DNA of 64,000 nt from Pseudomonas pseudonitroreducens (lineage in GTDB: Bacteria > Pseudomonadota > Gammaproteobacteria > Pseudomonadales > Pseudomonadaceae): contig NZ_BQHJ01000017.1 in assembly GCF_021603645.1 (NCBI RefSeq), positions 98,918-162,917 of the forward strand. Direction: 5' to 3'. Below are positions 53,180 to 63,324 of this stretch, one piece after another. Under the pieces are notes generated by a model. It was not told the DNA's origin, made no database searches, and worked only from the letters and a program-made list of their open reading frames with translations. Numbering within the stretch: the first letter of the stretch is position 1; each line of letters opens with the position of its first letter. The translations under genes and the position numbers were made by a program.

Positions 53180-53956
53180 TCAATCCAGATGTGCAGCAAA
53201 ACCAGTTGCCTGAGGATTGATCTCCTCGCGCAAGGTCAGCGCGGGAATCTGGTAATCGCCGCCGTTCTGCCGGCGGAAGGGGATGGGAGCGGTGGTCTGG
53301 AGCGTGTCCAAACGCTCGCCGAGCTCCCGTTCGATCTGTCTGTAGCGTTCGCCATCCACCCGGCTGGTGCGGTAGACCAGGTACGCCGGCAGCACCTCGA
53401 AGCCGGGGTAATACAGCATGCCGTGGTGGATCGGGAACAGCAGGTCGTCGATCGGGCCGTTGATGCCGCGGGGGCTGTAGTGCGATTCCCAGCCGCCGGT
53501 GGTGACCACCAGCATGGCGCGTTTGCCGGCGAGGTTGCCTTCGCCATAGCGGTCGCCCCAGCGGGCGTCGGAGTGCTCGCCGACGCCATAGGCGAAACCG
53601 TAGGCATAGACCCGCTCGAACCAGCCCTTGAGGATCGCCGGCATACTGAACCACCAGAGTGGGAATTGCAGGATCACAGTGTCGGCCCAGCGCAGCTTTT
53701 CCTGCTCGGCGGCGATGTCCGTGCTCTGCCGGCCGGCGGCGTAGGCGCGCTGGGAGTCCAGCGAGGGGTCGAAACGCGCTTCGGGATCGCGATCGAGGCT
53801 GTCGGAAGCGTCGATCTGGGCCTTCCAGTTCATCGCGTACAGGTCCGAGACCTGCACGGCATGGCCAGCCGCCTGCAGGTGGCGCACGGCGAAGTCCTTC
53901 AGCGAGCCATTGAGCGAACGCGGTTCGGGGTGGGCGTAGACGATCAGTACGTTCAT
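53180..53956 (-). CDS. NAD(P)H dehydrogenase (quinone), NQO1/KefF family
   Basis: The 258-residue product starts at 53956 (MNVLIVYAHPEPRSLNGSLKDFAV), seven codons inside a longer frame. It has the flavodoxin-like quinone-reductase fold, with FMN/FAD contacts in HPEPRSLNGSL, LQFPLWWFSMPAILKGWFERVYAYGFAYG and TTGGWESHYSPRGINGPID. Such enzymes reduce quinones by two electrons and protect from redox cyclers. It is transcribed away from a LysR gene 99 bp off, which probably controls it. REP elements follow its stop codon. Confidence 0.92.
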   Translation of the reverse strand: MNVLIVYAHPEPRSLNGSLKDFAVRHLQAAGHAVQVSDLYAMNWKAQIDASDSLDRDPEARFDPSLDSQRAYAAGRQSTDIAAEQEKLRWADTVILQFPLWWFSMPAILKGWFERVYAYGFAYGVGEHSDARWGDRYGEGNLAGKRAMLVVTTGGWESHYSPRGINGPIDDLLFPIHHGMLYYPGFEVLPAYLVYRTSRVDGERYRQIERELGERLDTLQTTAPIPFRRQNGGDYQIPALTLREEINPQATGFAAHLD

Positions 53957-54055
53957 GAGTGCCTTCCTGTGAGTCATCCGGTGAGAGGGGATGAACGCAG
54001 GATGCGGATTGCCGGGGTATAGTTGAAATGAATATCCGGTATCCCAGGTATATCA

Positions 54056-54949
54056 ATGAATAATCTGCGCAGGCTCGACCTCAACCTGCTGGTGACCCTC
54101 GACGTGCTGCTATCCGAGCACAACGTGACCCGCGCGGCCGAACGCTTGAACTTCTCGCAGCCTTCGGTGAGCGTGCATCTGGCCAAGCTGCGCGACATCT
54201 TCGACGACCCGTTGCTGCTGCCCGGCCCACGCGGCATGCGCCCGACAGCGCGGGCGGAATCCCTGCGCGAGCCATTGCGCCTGGCCCTGGAAGCGCTGGA
54301 ACAGGCGGTGGCGCCATCAGCGCCCTTTGATCCGGCGCAGGCGAACAACACCTGGCGCATCGCCGCGACCGACTATGGCGAATCCACCATTCTGCTGCCG
54401 GCCTTGAGCGCCATTCGCCGTAGCGCACCGGGCACTCGCCTGGCTCTGCTGGAACTGTCGCCGCCGCGCATCGTTCGGCAGGCGGAGCAGGGCGAAATCG
54501 ACCTGGCGTTCCATACCAGCGAAGGCAGCCCACCGGGAATGCGCCGGCGCACGTTGTTCACCGAGCGCTATGTGCTGGCTGGCCGCACCGGGCATCCGAA
54601 GCTCAAGCGCAGACCGACCCTGGCGCAGTTCTGCCAGCTGGAGCATGTAATGGTGTCGCCCGATGGCGGCGGCTTCAGCGGTGTGACCGACGAGGTATTG
54701 GCGGCGGCTGGCCTGAGCCGGCGCGTGGCGCTGTCGGTGCCGCATTTCCTCTTCGTCATCTCGGCACTCGCCAGCAGCGACCTGGTGGCCATGGTGCCGG
54801 CGCGGCTGGTGCGGGATAACCCGGCGTTGCGGGTGGTGGAGGCGCCGGTAGAGGTTCCGGGCTACGAGATGTCGATGCTCTGGGACGAACGCTCGCACCG
54901 CGACCCGGCGCACCGCTGGTTGCGGGAGCAGATCGCCGCGTCAGTCTGA
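54056..54949 (+). CDS. LysR-family regulator (NodD/SyrM-like)
   Basis: A 297-residue LysR regulator. Its head, NNLRRLDLNLLVTLDVLLSEHNVTRAAERLNFSQPSVSVHLAKLRDIFDDPLLLPGPRGMRPT, is typical of the NodD/SyrM-like group. The C-terminal effector domain is full length. It is divergent from the quinone reductase gene, and the 99-bp gap has AT-rich short repeats (GGTATCCCAGGTATATC near 54034-54050) that could be its sites. The effector is unknown. Confidence 0.9.
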   Translation: MNNLRRLDLNLLVTLDVLLSEHNVTRAAERLNFSQPSVSVHLAKLRDIFDDPLLLPGPRGMRPTARAESLREPLRLALEALEQAVAPSAPFDPAQANNTWRIAATDYGESTILLPALSAIRRSAPGTRLALLELSPPRIVRQAEQGEIDLAFHTSEGSPPGMRRRTLFTERYVLAGRTGHPKLKRRPTLAQFCQLEHVMVSPDGGGFSGVTDEVLAAAGLSRRVALSVPHFLFVISALASSDLVAMVPARLVRDNPALRVVEAPVEVPGYEMSMLWDERSHRDPAHRWLREQIAASV

Positions 54950-54966
54950 GCGCCAATGGCGTTTAT

Positions 54967-55225
54967 GTAGGAGCGAGCTTGCTCGCGAACCGCCCAGCGT
55001 CGAAGTCACCGGTAAGTCCTTGTTCGCGAGCAAGCTCGCTCCTACAGGGCCAAGTCCTGCGTTGGGCCTTCCCTCACCCCAACCCTCTCCCAAGGGGAGA
55101 GGGAGCCATCCGTGCCGGCGGACGATGTGGTTTCATCCTGTGCCGATCAGTTCCCTCCCACTTTGCAGCGGGGTGCGCAGCCAGGGCTAGGGTGCGGGGA
55201 ATACAGGTGGCAGAGGCGTTCACCG
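54967..55225. repeat. REP pair plus diverged composite repeat copy C
   Basis: An inverted pair of GAGCGAGC-type REPs (54967-55045) is followed by sequence (55051-55200) that resembles the 3' part of composite copies A and B: CTGCGTTGGGCC, CCCTCACCCCAACCCTCTCCC with its GGGAGAGGG partner, and GCGCAGCCAGGG. It is clearly more diverged. No gene is seen. Confidence 0.78.
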
Positions 55226-56134
<909 letters not shown>

Positions 56135-56141
56135 CTACGAA

Positions 56142-58376
56142 TCAGAAGGACGCAGTGAGGCTGGTGTACAGGGTGCGGCCCGGTTCGTTGTAGGTGGCGG
56201 CGCCGGCGCCCTCGATGCCGTTGACGCCCTGGGCGTTGCCCTCGCGGAACAGGCGCTTGTCGAAGACGTTGTCGACCCCGGCAGTGAAGCTCAGGTTCTT
56301 GGTGAACTCGTAGGTGCCGCTCAGCCCGGCGATCGCGTAGGGCGAGAGCTGGTTGTTGGCGCTGCCGGTGACGCGGTCGCCGTGGTAGTCGTACTTCTTC
56401 GGCTTTTGCTTGCCGTACCAGGCGACGCTGGCCTGCAGCGACAGGGCGTCGGTGGCTTGCCAGTCGAGCATGGAGTTGAGGGTGTACTTCGGCGTTACCG
56501 AGAGCACGTCACCGGTTTCCTTGTTCTTCGATTGCAGCATGTAGGTGAAGTTGTTGCTCCACTTCAGCTGTTCCATCAACGGGATGGTCAGGGTGCCCTC
56601 CAGCCCTTCGACCAGCGCCTTGGGTACGTTCTCCCATTGGTAGATCGCCGCGTTGGCGTAGCTGCCGCTGCCGCCGCTGGCCTGATCGACCGGCGACAGG
56701 CCGGATTCGATCTTGTTCTTGTAGTCGTTGCGGAAGTAGGTCAGGCCGGCAATCAGGCCGTCCTGGTTGAACTCGATGCCCAGTTCCTTGTTGACGCTGG
56801 TTTCCGCCTTGAGGTCGTCGTTGCCCTGCAGGTAGCAGCTGGTGCTCTGCCCGTAGCAGCCCTGGCCACGGCTGTAGAGCAGGTAGTCGGGGTTGAGCTG
56901 GTACAGGTTCGGCGCCTTGTAGGCGCGGGCGATGCCGGCCTTCAGGGTGACGCTCTGGGTCAGTGCGTGGGAGATGTTCAGCGACGGGCTGAAGTTGTCG
57001 CCGACGATGCTGTGGTGGTCCCAGCGCAGGCCCGGGGTGAGCATGGTGCCGGGCAGCAGCTCGATGTTGTCCTCGGCGAACAGCGAGAAGATCTGCGCTT
57101 GCGAGGTAGTGTCGCGGTTGCTGCCGGCCAGGCCCGGTACCGAGCCGCCTTCGCTGGTGGTCTGGGTGTTGGCGCTGGGGTCGTCGAGCTTCTGCTGCAC
57201 CCATTCGCTGCCCAGGGTCAGGGTCTGGTCGCGCCAGGCGTGCAGCGGCAGGTTGACTTCGCCGTGGGCGGTGAGGTCGCGCAGGGTGGCGGTGTAGAAG
57301 TCGGTGTTGCTGAAGATGCCCTCGGTGCCGCCGGCCAGGCCCTCGTTGATGCGGCTGTTGCGGGTCTTCTCGTACTGCAGGTAGGCCATGGAACTGCCGA
57401 AGTCCCACTCGCCGCGATGGGTGATCGAGTAGTTCTCGCGGTACATGCGGTTGGTCTCGTGACCGAGCATGGACTTCACGTTGGCGTTGCTGTTGGTGTT
57501 CTGCGTATCGCCGGTATAGATGTTGCCCTGGCGGCTGAAACCGGCCTCGAAATCGAGGGTCTGCTCGGGTGTCAGGTGCCAGCTGAGCAGGCCGTTGACG
57601 TCCTTGTTGCGCACGCCTTCGCGGCCGGCGGGGAGGGTGCCGACCTGGTTGCCGGTGCGGTTGGATTCGTGGCCGGCGTTGATGTCCCAGTCGTCCGAAT
57701 CGGTCTTGGCGACGTTGCCGTAGACGCGGTAGCTCAGGGTGTCGGTCAGTGGGCCGTTGAGGCCGAAGGTCATGCGCTGGGTGGCGCCTTCGTCCTTGTG
57801 CTGCGGGAAGTTGCTGTAGACAGTGACGTCGCCGTGGGTTTCCTTGCCCGCCTGCTTGGTGATGATGTTCACCACGCCGCCCGCCGCGCCGTTGCCGTAG
57901 CGCGCCGCCGCCGGGCCGCGCAGCACTTCGATGCGTTCCACCTGGTCGGCCGGCACCCAGTTGGTGTCACCGCGCGAGTCGCGCTCGCCGCGCCAGCCGT
58001 AGCGCACGGCATTGCGGCTGCTGACCGGCTTGCCGTCGACCAGGATCATGGTGTTCTCCGGGCCCATGCCGCGGATGTCGATCTGCCGGTTGTTGCCGCG
58101 CTGGCCGCTGGTGGAGTTGCCGGTCAGGTTGACGCCGGGCATGGTGCGGATGATCTGCGACAGGTCGCTGGCCGGCGGGCGTTTCTTGATGTCCTCGGCG
58201 GTGATGATCGACACCCCGGGCATCTGCTTGGCTTCCTCGGCGGCGGTGGCGACGATGGTCTCGCTGTCGAACTCGACCACGTCGGAATCGGCGCTGGCTG
58301 CTTGCACGGCGAAGGACAGCAGGCAGCTGGACAGCAGCAGGAAGGGCGGAAGGAACTGCATCGGACGGGAGGACAT
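56142..58376 (-). CDS. pfeA: PfeA, ferric-enterobactin TonB-dependent receptor
   Basis: A 744-residue receptor without an STN domain. It has a leader (about 1-26), a TonB box in SETIVATA (about 38-45), a plug domain with PGVSIITAEDIKKRPPASDLSQIIRTMPGVNLTGN and MILVDGKPV, and a barrel ending in Leu-Thr-Ala-Ser-Phe. Its length and gene order (pfeR-pfeS-pfeA-pfeE) match the ferric-enterobactin receptor of P. aeruginosa. It imports ferric enterobactin and related catecholates made by other bacteria. A Fur box lies 40-60 bases before the start. Confidence 0.94.
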   Translation of the reverse strand: MSSRPMQFLPPFLLLSSCLLSFAVQAASADSDVVEFDSETIVATAAEEAKQMPGVSIITAEDIKKRPPASDLSQIIRTMPGVNLTGNSTSGQRGNNRQIDIRGMGPENTMILVDGKPVSSRNAVRYGWRGERDSRGDTNWVPADQVERIEVLRGPAAARYGNGAAGGVVNIITKQAGKETHGDVTVYSNFPQHKDEGATQRMTFGLNGPLTDTLSYRVYGNVAKTDSDDWDINAGHESNRTGNQVGTLPAGREGVRNKDVNGLLSWHLTPEQTLDFEAGFSRQGNIYTGDTQNTNSNANVKSMLGHETNRMYRENYSITHRGEWDFGSSMAYLQYEKTRNSRINEGLAGGTEGIFSNTDFYTATLRDLTAHGEVNLPLHAWRDQTLTLGSEWVQQKLDDPSANTQTTSEGGSVPGLAGSNRDTTSQAQIFSLFAEDNIELLPGTMLTPGLRWDHHSIVGDNFSPSLNISHALTQSVTLKAGIARAYKAPNLYQLNPDYLLYSRGQGCYGQSTSCYLQGNDDLKAETSVNKELGIEFNQDGLIAGLTYFRNDYKNKIESGLSPVDQASGGSGSYANAAIYQWENVPKALVEGLEGTLTIPLMEQLKWSNNFTYMLQSKNKETGDVLSVTPKYTLNSMLDWQATDALSLQASVAWYGKQKPKKYDYHGDRVTGSANNQLSPYAIAGLSGTYEFTKNLSFTAGVDNVFDKRLFREGNAQGVNGIEGAGAATYNEPGRTLYTSLTASF

Positions 58377-58414
58377 CGGTGATCTCCGGCGGAGGGCTAT
58401 TACTGAGAGATCAC

Positions 58415-58433
58415 AAATGATAATGAATGCTAT
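58415..58433 (-). promoter_or_regulatory. Fur box upstream of pfeA
   Basis: AAATGATAATGAATGCTAT (plus-strand reading) matches the first ten or so positions of GATAATGATAATCATTATC well. It sits in the gap between pfeS and pfeA. Confidence 0.7.
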
Positions 58434-58457
58434 TTGCCAGTAAAGCGCATTAACTTT

Positions 58458-59834
58458 CTAAACACTTGCGTCAGCCTGTGGGGCCGGCGCGGCGGGCAGC
58501 AGCAGGTGCAGGCAGAGCCCGACCTGGCCATTTTTTGCGCCGTTTTCAGCCCACAGACGGCCCTCCGCGAGCTCGATGCCGCGCCGCGCAATGGCCAGGC
58601 CGAGGCCGAATCCGCTGGACTCGGATGGCTGGAGGCGCTGGTACGGCTGGAAAATACGCTCCAGGTCTGCCTCGGCGACGCCGGGGCCATCGTCACTGAC
58701 GCACAGGTGCCAGAACGCGCCCTCGCGCCAACCATCCAGGCGTACTTTCCCGTTGCGCGGTGAATGACGGATGCCATTGCGCAGCAGGTTCTCGATGGCC
58801 TGGGCGAAGCTGTCCAGGTGCACCTGCACCGTGCAGTCGGTGCCCAGCGAGCAGGGCAGGCGTTCGGCATCCCAGCCGCTCTCGAAGCAGGCGTCTTCGC
58901 GCAGTGCTTCCCATACCGACAGTACCAGCACCGGCTCGCGTTCCAGCTGTGGCCGTTCGGTATCCATCCAGGCCAGGTCCAGGGTGTCTTCGAGCAGGCG
59001 CTGCATGTCGTTGATCTCACGGTCCAGCCGTTCGCGCAGTTGCTCCGCCGCCAGGTCGCTGTCGTGGGCGATGCGCAGGCGCGCCAGCGGCGTGCGCAGT
59101 TCGTGGGACAGGGTGCGCAGCAGCAGTCGTTGCTGGGCAAGGCTGTGGCGCAGCCGCTCGGCCATGTGATCGAAGGCCAGTGCCAGTTCACCCAGTTCAT
59201 CGCGGCGATGGGCCAGTGGCGTGCCGGGTCCTTCGCTGTCCAGGTCGTCGGCGCGCAGGGCGTCGGCCCGGGCGCGCAGGCGATTGAGCGGCAGCACCAG
59301 GTGGCGGTAGATCAGCAGGCCGAGGAGGGCGGCGAGCAGGGTCGGCACCACGCCGTGGCTGAACAGGTGCGTCCAGGGTGTCAGGCCACCGGGCAGCAGG
59401 CGTTCGGGCAATTGCATGACCAGCCGGCCGCGTTCGGGGTGCGCGGGAAACTCGATGCTGACGTAGGGCAGTTCGTCCTGCAGGCGCCGGCTCATCGGCC
59501 AGTCGAGCTTGCGCATGAAGGTCAGGTGGCTGGATTCCTCCGCCGTCAGCGGCGTGGTGCCCAGGCTCTGCAGGTGCTCGCCGATCACCGCCACCCAGGT
59601 GTCCTCGGCGGCGGACAGCTCCTGGCGGAAGCGCTCGACACCTCCGGCGCCGTGCTGCTCGAAGACCATTTCGGCCTGCTCGGCATAGCGCGCGAGGTAG
59701 TCGCGATCGGCTTCGCCGAGGAAGTAGGTGCTGCGCTCCAGCGACAGGCCCCAGGTCCAGATCAGCCAGGTCAGCAGCAGGCAGAAGCCGACCTGCAACG
59801 CGGCAAGCTTCCACAGCAGCGGATGGCGACGCAT
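58458..59834 (-). CDS. pfeS: PfeS, sensor histidine kinase
   Basis: A 458-residue membrane kinase with two membrane helices (about 8-30 and 158-178) around a 125-residue periplasmic sensor domain. A HAMP linker follows, then the H-box LSHELRTPLARLRI (His near 245), the N-box IENLLRNGIRH, and the G-boxes DDGPGV and GFGLGLAIA. It should sense ferric enterobactin in the periplasm and phosphorylate PfeR. Its ATG overlaps the pfeR stop by one base (TGATG), so the two are coupled. Confidence 0.93.
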   Translation of the reverse strand: MRRHPLLWKLAALQVGFCLLLTWLIWTWGLSLERSTYFLGEADRDYLARYAEQAEMVFEQHGAGGVERFRQELSAAEDTWVAVIGEHLQSLGTTPLTAEESSHLTFMRKLDWPMSRRLQDELPYVSIEFPAHPERGRLVMQLPERLLPGGLTPWTHLFSHGVVPTLLAALLGLLIYRHLVLPLNRLRARADALRADDLDSEGPGTPLAHRRDELGELALAFDHMAERLRHSLAQQRLLLRTLSHELRTPLARLRIAHDSDLAAEQLRERLDREINDMQRLLEDTLDLAWMDTERPQLEREPVLVLSVWEALREDACFESGWDAERLPCSLGTDCTVQVHLDSFAQAIENLLRNGIRHSPRNGKVRLDGWREGAFWHLCVSDDGPGVAEADLERIFQPYQRLQPSESSGFGLGLAIARRGIELAEGRLWAENGAKNGQVGLCLHLLLPAAPAPQADASV

Positions 59835-60526
59835 CAGTGGCGCTCCGCGTCCACCAGGATGTAGCCCTGGCCGCGCACGGCCTGGATCTGCACCTGCTGC
59901 GCGCCGATCGCAGCGAGCTTGCGGCGCAGGTTGCAGACGTGTACGTCGAGCCCGCGGTCGAGGCGCGTGTAGGCGCGGTGCAGTACGCTCTGGTAGAGGA
60001 AGCTCTTGCTCAGCGCTTCGCCGGCATGGGCGTTCAGCGTGGCCAACAGGCGATATTCGGAATGCGTCAGCCCGGCGTGTTCACCATGGCGAGAAACGTC
60101 CTGCAACTCATCGTCGAACTGCAACGAACCCTGCACCGGTGGCGCGGCACGTGCGCGATCCAGATTGACCCGGCGCAGCAGCGCATCGATGCGTGCATCC
60201 AGTTCCGCCAGGCTGAAAGGCTTGGGCAGGTAGTCGTCGGCGCCACGGGTGAAGCCGGTGATGCGGTCCTGTTCGGCACCCAGTGCAGACATCAGCATCA
60301 CCGGCGTAGCACGCTGGCTGCGCAGGGTATCGAGCAGGGATAGGCCATCGACGCCGGGCAGCATGATGTCCAGCAGGACCAGGTCGAAGTCGTTCTGGTG
60401 AACGGCTACGAGGCCCTGGTCACCGTTGGCGCAGGTGGTGACAGAAAAGCCGCGCTGACAGAAATGGCGTTCGAGGTCCAGGCGGAGACGGGAATCGTCT
60501 TCCACCAGCAAGAGGGAAGGGGACAC
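59834..60526 (-). CDS. pfeR: PfeR, OmpR-type response regulator
   Basis: A 230-residue regulator with a GTG start at 60526. The receiver domain has DD (about 9-10), the phospho-acceptor Asp in DLVLLDIMLPG (about 53), and Lys in YLPKPF. The C-terminal OmpR-type winged helix is seen in LTHSEYRLLATLNAHAGEALSKSFLYQSVLHRAYTRLDRGLDVHVCNLRRKL. With PfeS it activates pfeA when enterobactin is present. A Fur box precedes it, so iron controls the whole set. Confidence 0.93.
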   Translation of the reverse strand: MSPSLLLVEDDSRLRLDLERHFCQRGFSVTTCANGDQGLVAVHQNDFDLVLLDIMLPGVDGLSLLDTLRSQRATPVMLMSALGAEQDRITGFTRGADDYLPKPFSLAELDARIDALLRRVNLDRARAAPPVQGSLQFDDELQDVSRHGEHAGLTHSEYRLLATLNAHAGEALSKSFLYQSVLHRAYTRLDRGLDVHVCNLRRKLAAIGAQQVQIQAVRGQGYILVDAERH

Positions 60527-60552
60527 AGCAGGCCTTGATGAGTGTTGCTTTG

Positions 60553-60571
60553 ATGAGAATGTTTAGCATTT
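60553..60571 (-). promoter_or_regulatory. Fur box upstream of pfeR
   Basis: Minus-strand AAATGCTAAACATTCTCAT resembles the Fur consensus and lies about 30 bases before the GTG start of pfeR, in an AT-rich patch. Confidence 0.62.
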
Positions 60572-60625
60572 GCAAATATCTCATCTCTCCCGGCCAGAAG
60601 GCAATGGCAATCTGCCGTGAAGCCC

Positions 60626-61075
60626 TCAGACCCAGCGTCGCACCCGCTCGCAGAAGGCGTCGAACTCGCTACCGAACAGCTCGCGCAGTGCACGTTCCTC
60701 CGGGCGGATCTGGAAACGCCCGATATACAGCACGAAGGCTGCGACGCCGAGCAGCGCCGGCACCGAACCGAGGAGTACGCACCAGCCCAGCAGGATGATG
60801 GCGAAGCCCAGGTACATGGGGTTGCGGGTATGCCGGTAGATGCCGGCGACCACCAGGGACGAGGCGCTCTCCGGCTTCAGCGGATTGACCGTGGTGCGCG
60901 CGCGACGGAAGGACGCCACGCCCGCCAGGCAGATCGCGACTCCGGCCAGCACCACCAGCAGGGCCACCCACAGGCGGTTGCCCAGCGGGTCGATCGGGCG
61001 TACGGCGAGCCACATCAGCGCAGCGCTGATGATCGCCACCAGGGGCGGGGGAATACGGTGTTCCAGCCAATCCAT
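60626..61075 (-). CDS. Isoprenylcysteine methyltransferase-like membrane protein
   Basis: The 149-residue product starts at 61075 (MDWLEHRIPPP) where GGAGAACG gives a good ribosome site. It has about four hydrophobic helices and the ICMT/phospholipid-methyltransferase pattern GIYRHTRNPMYLGFAIILLGW, then PEERALRELFGSEFDAFCERVRRW near the C-terminus. These motifs bind S-adenosylmethionine at the membrane interface in the family. The substrate in bacteria is unknown. It stands alone, downstream of the propeller/regulator unit and 75 bases from it. Confidence 0.85.
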   Translation of the reverse strand: MDWLEHRIPPPLVAIISAALMWLAVRPIDPLGNRLWVALLVVLAGVAICLAGVASFRRARTTVNPLKPESASSLVVAGIYRHTRNPMYLGFAIILLGWCVLLGSVPALLGVAAFVLYIGRFQIRPEERALRELFGSEFDAFCERVRRWV

Positions 61076-61150
61076 GAGCGTTCTCCGGGCCAGTGCGGCC
61101 ATCTCCAGTGAGGTGCCAACACTAGCCCAGATTGCTTTCGTTGGCGTGCC

Positions 61151-61801
61151 TCAGCGCGGCCGGCGTACCGCGCGGACCTTGCCGCTGTTGCCGCCACCGC
61201 AGTAGAAGCGCTCGGCGCCATCGGCTTCCAGCCCGGAAACATGCACGCCCTCGGGCATGTCCAGTTGCTCCAGAACCGCGCCGGACTGCGGGTCTATGCG
61301 GCGTAGCTCGCTGTAGGTCGCTTCCGGCTCCCAGGTGCCATGCCAGAGTTGGCCGTCGACCCAGGTCACGCCGGTGACGAAACGATTTGAATCAATCGTG
61401 CGCAGGATTTCGCCGCTCTCCGGGTCGATCTGGTGAATCTTCCGCGCGCGGTACTCGCCGACCCAGAGTGACCCTTCCGCCCAGGCCATGCCGGAATCGC
61501 CACCGTTGCCCGGAGCGGGAATGCTCGAGAGCACCTTGCCGCTGCCGGGGTCGATCTTCTGGATACGGCTTTCGGCGATCTGGTAGAGGTAGGTGCCGTC
61601 GAACGCGGTGCCGGCGTGGGCCGGTACGTCGATGCTGCGTTCCAGGCGACCGTCCTGCGGGTCGAGGCTCTGCAGGCGCTCGCCGACGGCGAACCAGACC
61701 CGCTGGCCATCGAAGGTCAGGCCATGCACGCTGCTGACGCCGGGGAACGGGCCGTACTCCTGCAGCACCTGCGCCGGGGATTGCTTGTAATGGGTGGTCA
61801 T
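61151..61801 (-). CDS. Glutaminyl-cyclase-like beta-propeller protein
   Basis: A 216-residue protein starting at 61801 (MTTHYKQSPAQV); a start five codons earlier is possible. It consists of blades with the pattern FDGQRVWFAVGERLQSLDPQDGRL, FDGTYLYQIAESRIQKIDPGSGKV, AEGSLWVGEYRARKIHQIDPESGEIL and VDGQLWHGTWE, typical of YVTN/glutaminyl-cyclotransferase-like five-blade propellers. It has no leader, so it is cytoplasmic. The function is not known. It is encoded 41 bases after the regulator gene and co-transcribed with it. Confidence 0.8.
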   Translation of the reverse strand: MTTHYKQSPAQVLQEYGPFPGVSSVHGLTFDGQRVWFAVGERLQSLDPQDGRLERSIDVPAHAGTAFDGTYLYQIAESRIQKIDPGSGKVLSSIPAPGNGGDSGMAWAEGSLWVGEYRARKIHQIDPESGEILRTIDSNRFVTGVTWVDGQLWHGTWEPEATYSELRRIDPQSGAVLEQLDMPEGVHVSGLEADGAERFYCGGGNSGKVRAVRRPR

Positions 61802-61842
61802 GATGTTGCCCTGCACGTTGTGGTTGGGAGCCTTCAGCCTAT

Positions 61843-63039
61843 TCAGGCGCCGAAAGGCGCGGGGAGTAACAAGGTCGTCGCGAATCCCGCTACTGGCGGC
61901 AGCGTCCAGCGCCGCGCGCGCCCTTGCCCCAGCGCCTGTACCCGGCCGGCCTCGCTCAGTGCTTCGAGGGCGCGTTGCACGCTGCGCTGGCTGGTGTCCA
62001 GCGCCAGCGCCAGGGCCGAGCTGGACCAGGCCTGGCCATCGCTGAGCAGTGCCAGTACTTCAGCGTTGGCGTCCTCCAGCGGCGGCGCAAGGACCACCGG
62101 ATTGGCGGCGACCAGCCGATAACCGCGTGGCGTCGACTCGATACCCGCCAAAGGCTGCAACAAGCGCCGCAAGCGGCCCATTTCCACCCGCAGACGCGCA
62201 CGGTGGGTTTCGTCCGGCTGGCGGATGCGGAACACCCGGGCGATCAGCTCGGTGCGCGAGGCATCGCCCGGCCAGGCTTCCGCCAGCGCTCGGGCAAGGG
62301 CAAAGATCACCGGACGGCTGCCCAGCGGCAGGCTGCCGATGCGGTTGCGGCAGGCGTCCACCACCAGGGCATCGGAGCGCAGCAGGCTTTCCACTTCATC
62401 CAGCGACAGCAGGCGCGCGGCTGGCCGGGCAATCTGCCGCGCGGCGGGTGCATCGAGCATGCGCGTCGCCTGCTCGACTTCCGCGCGCAGGGCGGCGATA
62501 CCCGACGCTGCCGCCGCCTCACTGGCCCTCTGCAGCGCAGCGCGGGCCTTGCCCGCCTGCAGCCGGCGGACGGCGATGCCGGAGGCGATCAGCCAATGCA
62601 CCGTGCGCAAGGAAGGCGGCAGCGCATCCGGCTGCAGCGTGCTCAACGCTGCATCGGCGTCATCGAGCTTGCCGATCAGCAACCCACGACGGATCAGCAG
62701 GTAGCGGGCATGCGCGGCATTCAGCCGGTCGCCGTGATCCAGTAGCGCCTGCGCGGCCTGCTCCAGCGGTTCGCTCGGCCAGTTCAGCTCGCGGCTGGCC
62801 AGCGCCACTTCCGCCTCGGCCACCTGGCAACGGGCGCGCTCCATTGGCTCGTGGGCGCCGAAGGCCCGGGCGGCCTGGCGCAACAGGGTGCGAGCGCGGG
62901 GAAAGTCGCCCAATTGCGCCATGGCAATGCCGCGCAAGGCCAGCGCTGGCGGGTCCGCGCGCAGCGCTACGCGGTTCAATGCGCCCAGCGGATCGCCCGC
63001 TGCCAGCGCGCGGGCAGCCGCGGTGATCAGCGAATCCAT
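61843..63039 (-). CDS. TPR-like regulator with winged-helix DNA-binding domain
   Basis: A 398-residue protein. Residues 1-195 are Ala/Leu/Arg-rich helical repeats of the TPR/SARP sensor kind. About 205-310 resemble an OmpR-type winged helix (VVDACRNRIGSLPLGSRPVIFALARALAE ... RLRVEMGRLRRLLQPLAGIESTPRGYRLV). A last helix-turn-helix follows (SSSALALALDTSQRSVQRALEALSEAGRV, about 340-368). Two DNA-binding modules in one protein are uncommon. It has no receiver or membrane domain. It probably controls its own operon and possibly the lost DUF899 gene just upstream on the other strand. Confidence 0.78.
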   Translation of the reverse strand: MDSLITAAARALAAGDPLGALNRVALRADPPALALRGIAMAQLGDFPRARTLLRQAARAFGAHEPMERARCQVAEAEVALASRELNWPSEPLEQAAQALLDHGDRLNAAHARYLLIRRGLLIGKLDDADAALSTLQPDALPPSLRTVHWLIASGIAVRRLQAGKARAALQRASEAAAASGIAALRAEVEQATRMLDAPAARQIARPAARLLSLDEVESLLRSDALVVDACRNRIGSLPLGSRPVIFALARALAEAWPGDASRTELIARVFRIRQPDETHRARLRVEMGRLRRLLQPLAGIESTPRGYRLVAANPVVLAPPLEDANAEVLALLSDGQAWSSSALALALDTSQRSVQRALEALSEAGRVQALGQGRARRWTLPPVAGFATTLLLPAPFGA

Positions 63040-63134
63040 GGAAATCCCGCCACCTTTGTCACTCCCGTCGACGTCGGCCCGCTGCCTAGTCTAAGCCATG
63101 CCCACCGAACCGCCGCTGGCGGAGGAGAACTGCC

Positions 63135-63230
63135 ATGACTGCCCATTCCATCGGCACCCGCGAAGAATGGCTGGCCGAGGAAAAGGCGCTGATCCGGCGT
63201 AGCGATGGCAAGTGCAGTTACTACATCTAA
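63135..63230 (+). pseudogene. Remnant of a DUF899 (thioredoxin-like) gene
   Basis: A 31-codon frame with a strong GGAGGAGAA ribosome site encodes MTAHSIGTREEWLAEEKALIRR and then a short unrelated tail with a stop. The opening is that of DUF899 proteins (REEWL...EKALTRRSD...), which normally run to about 230 residues. An internal deletion is visible: the usual LAARxxLLxxEK stretch is shortened, and the rest is missing. It reads as a decayed gene whose ribosome site survives. Expression of the short peptide cannot be excluded. Confidence 0.6.
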
Positions 63231-63324
63231 TGACCGATCCGATAGGGAATCAGGATCAGTCCGATAGCGCCGCCACCTCCAGACTGTTGGGATAGCCACC
63301 TTCAAGGGTCAAGGAGGTTTATTC

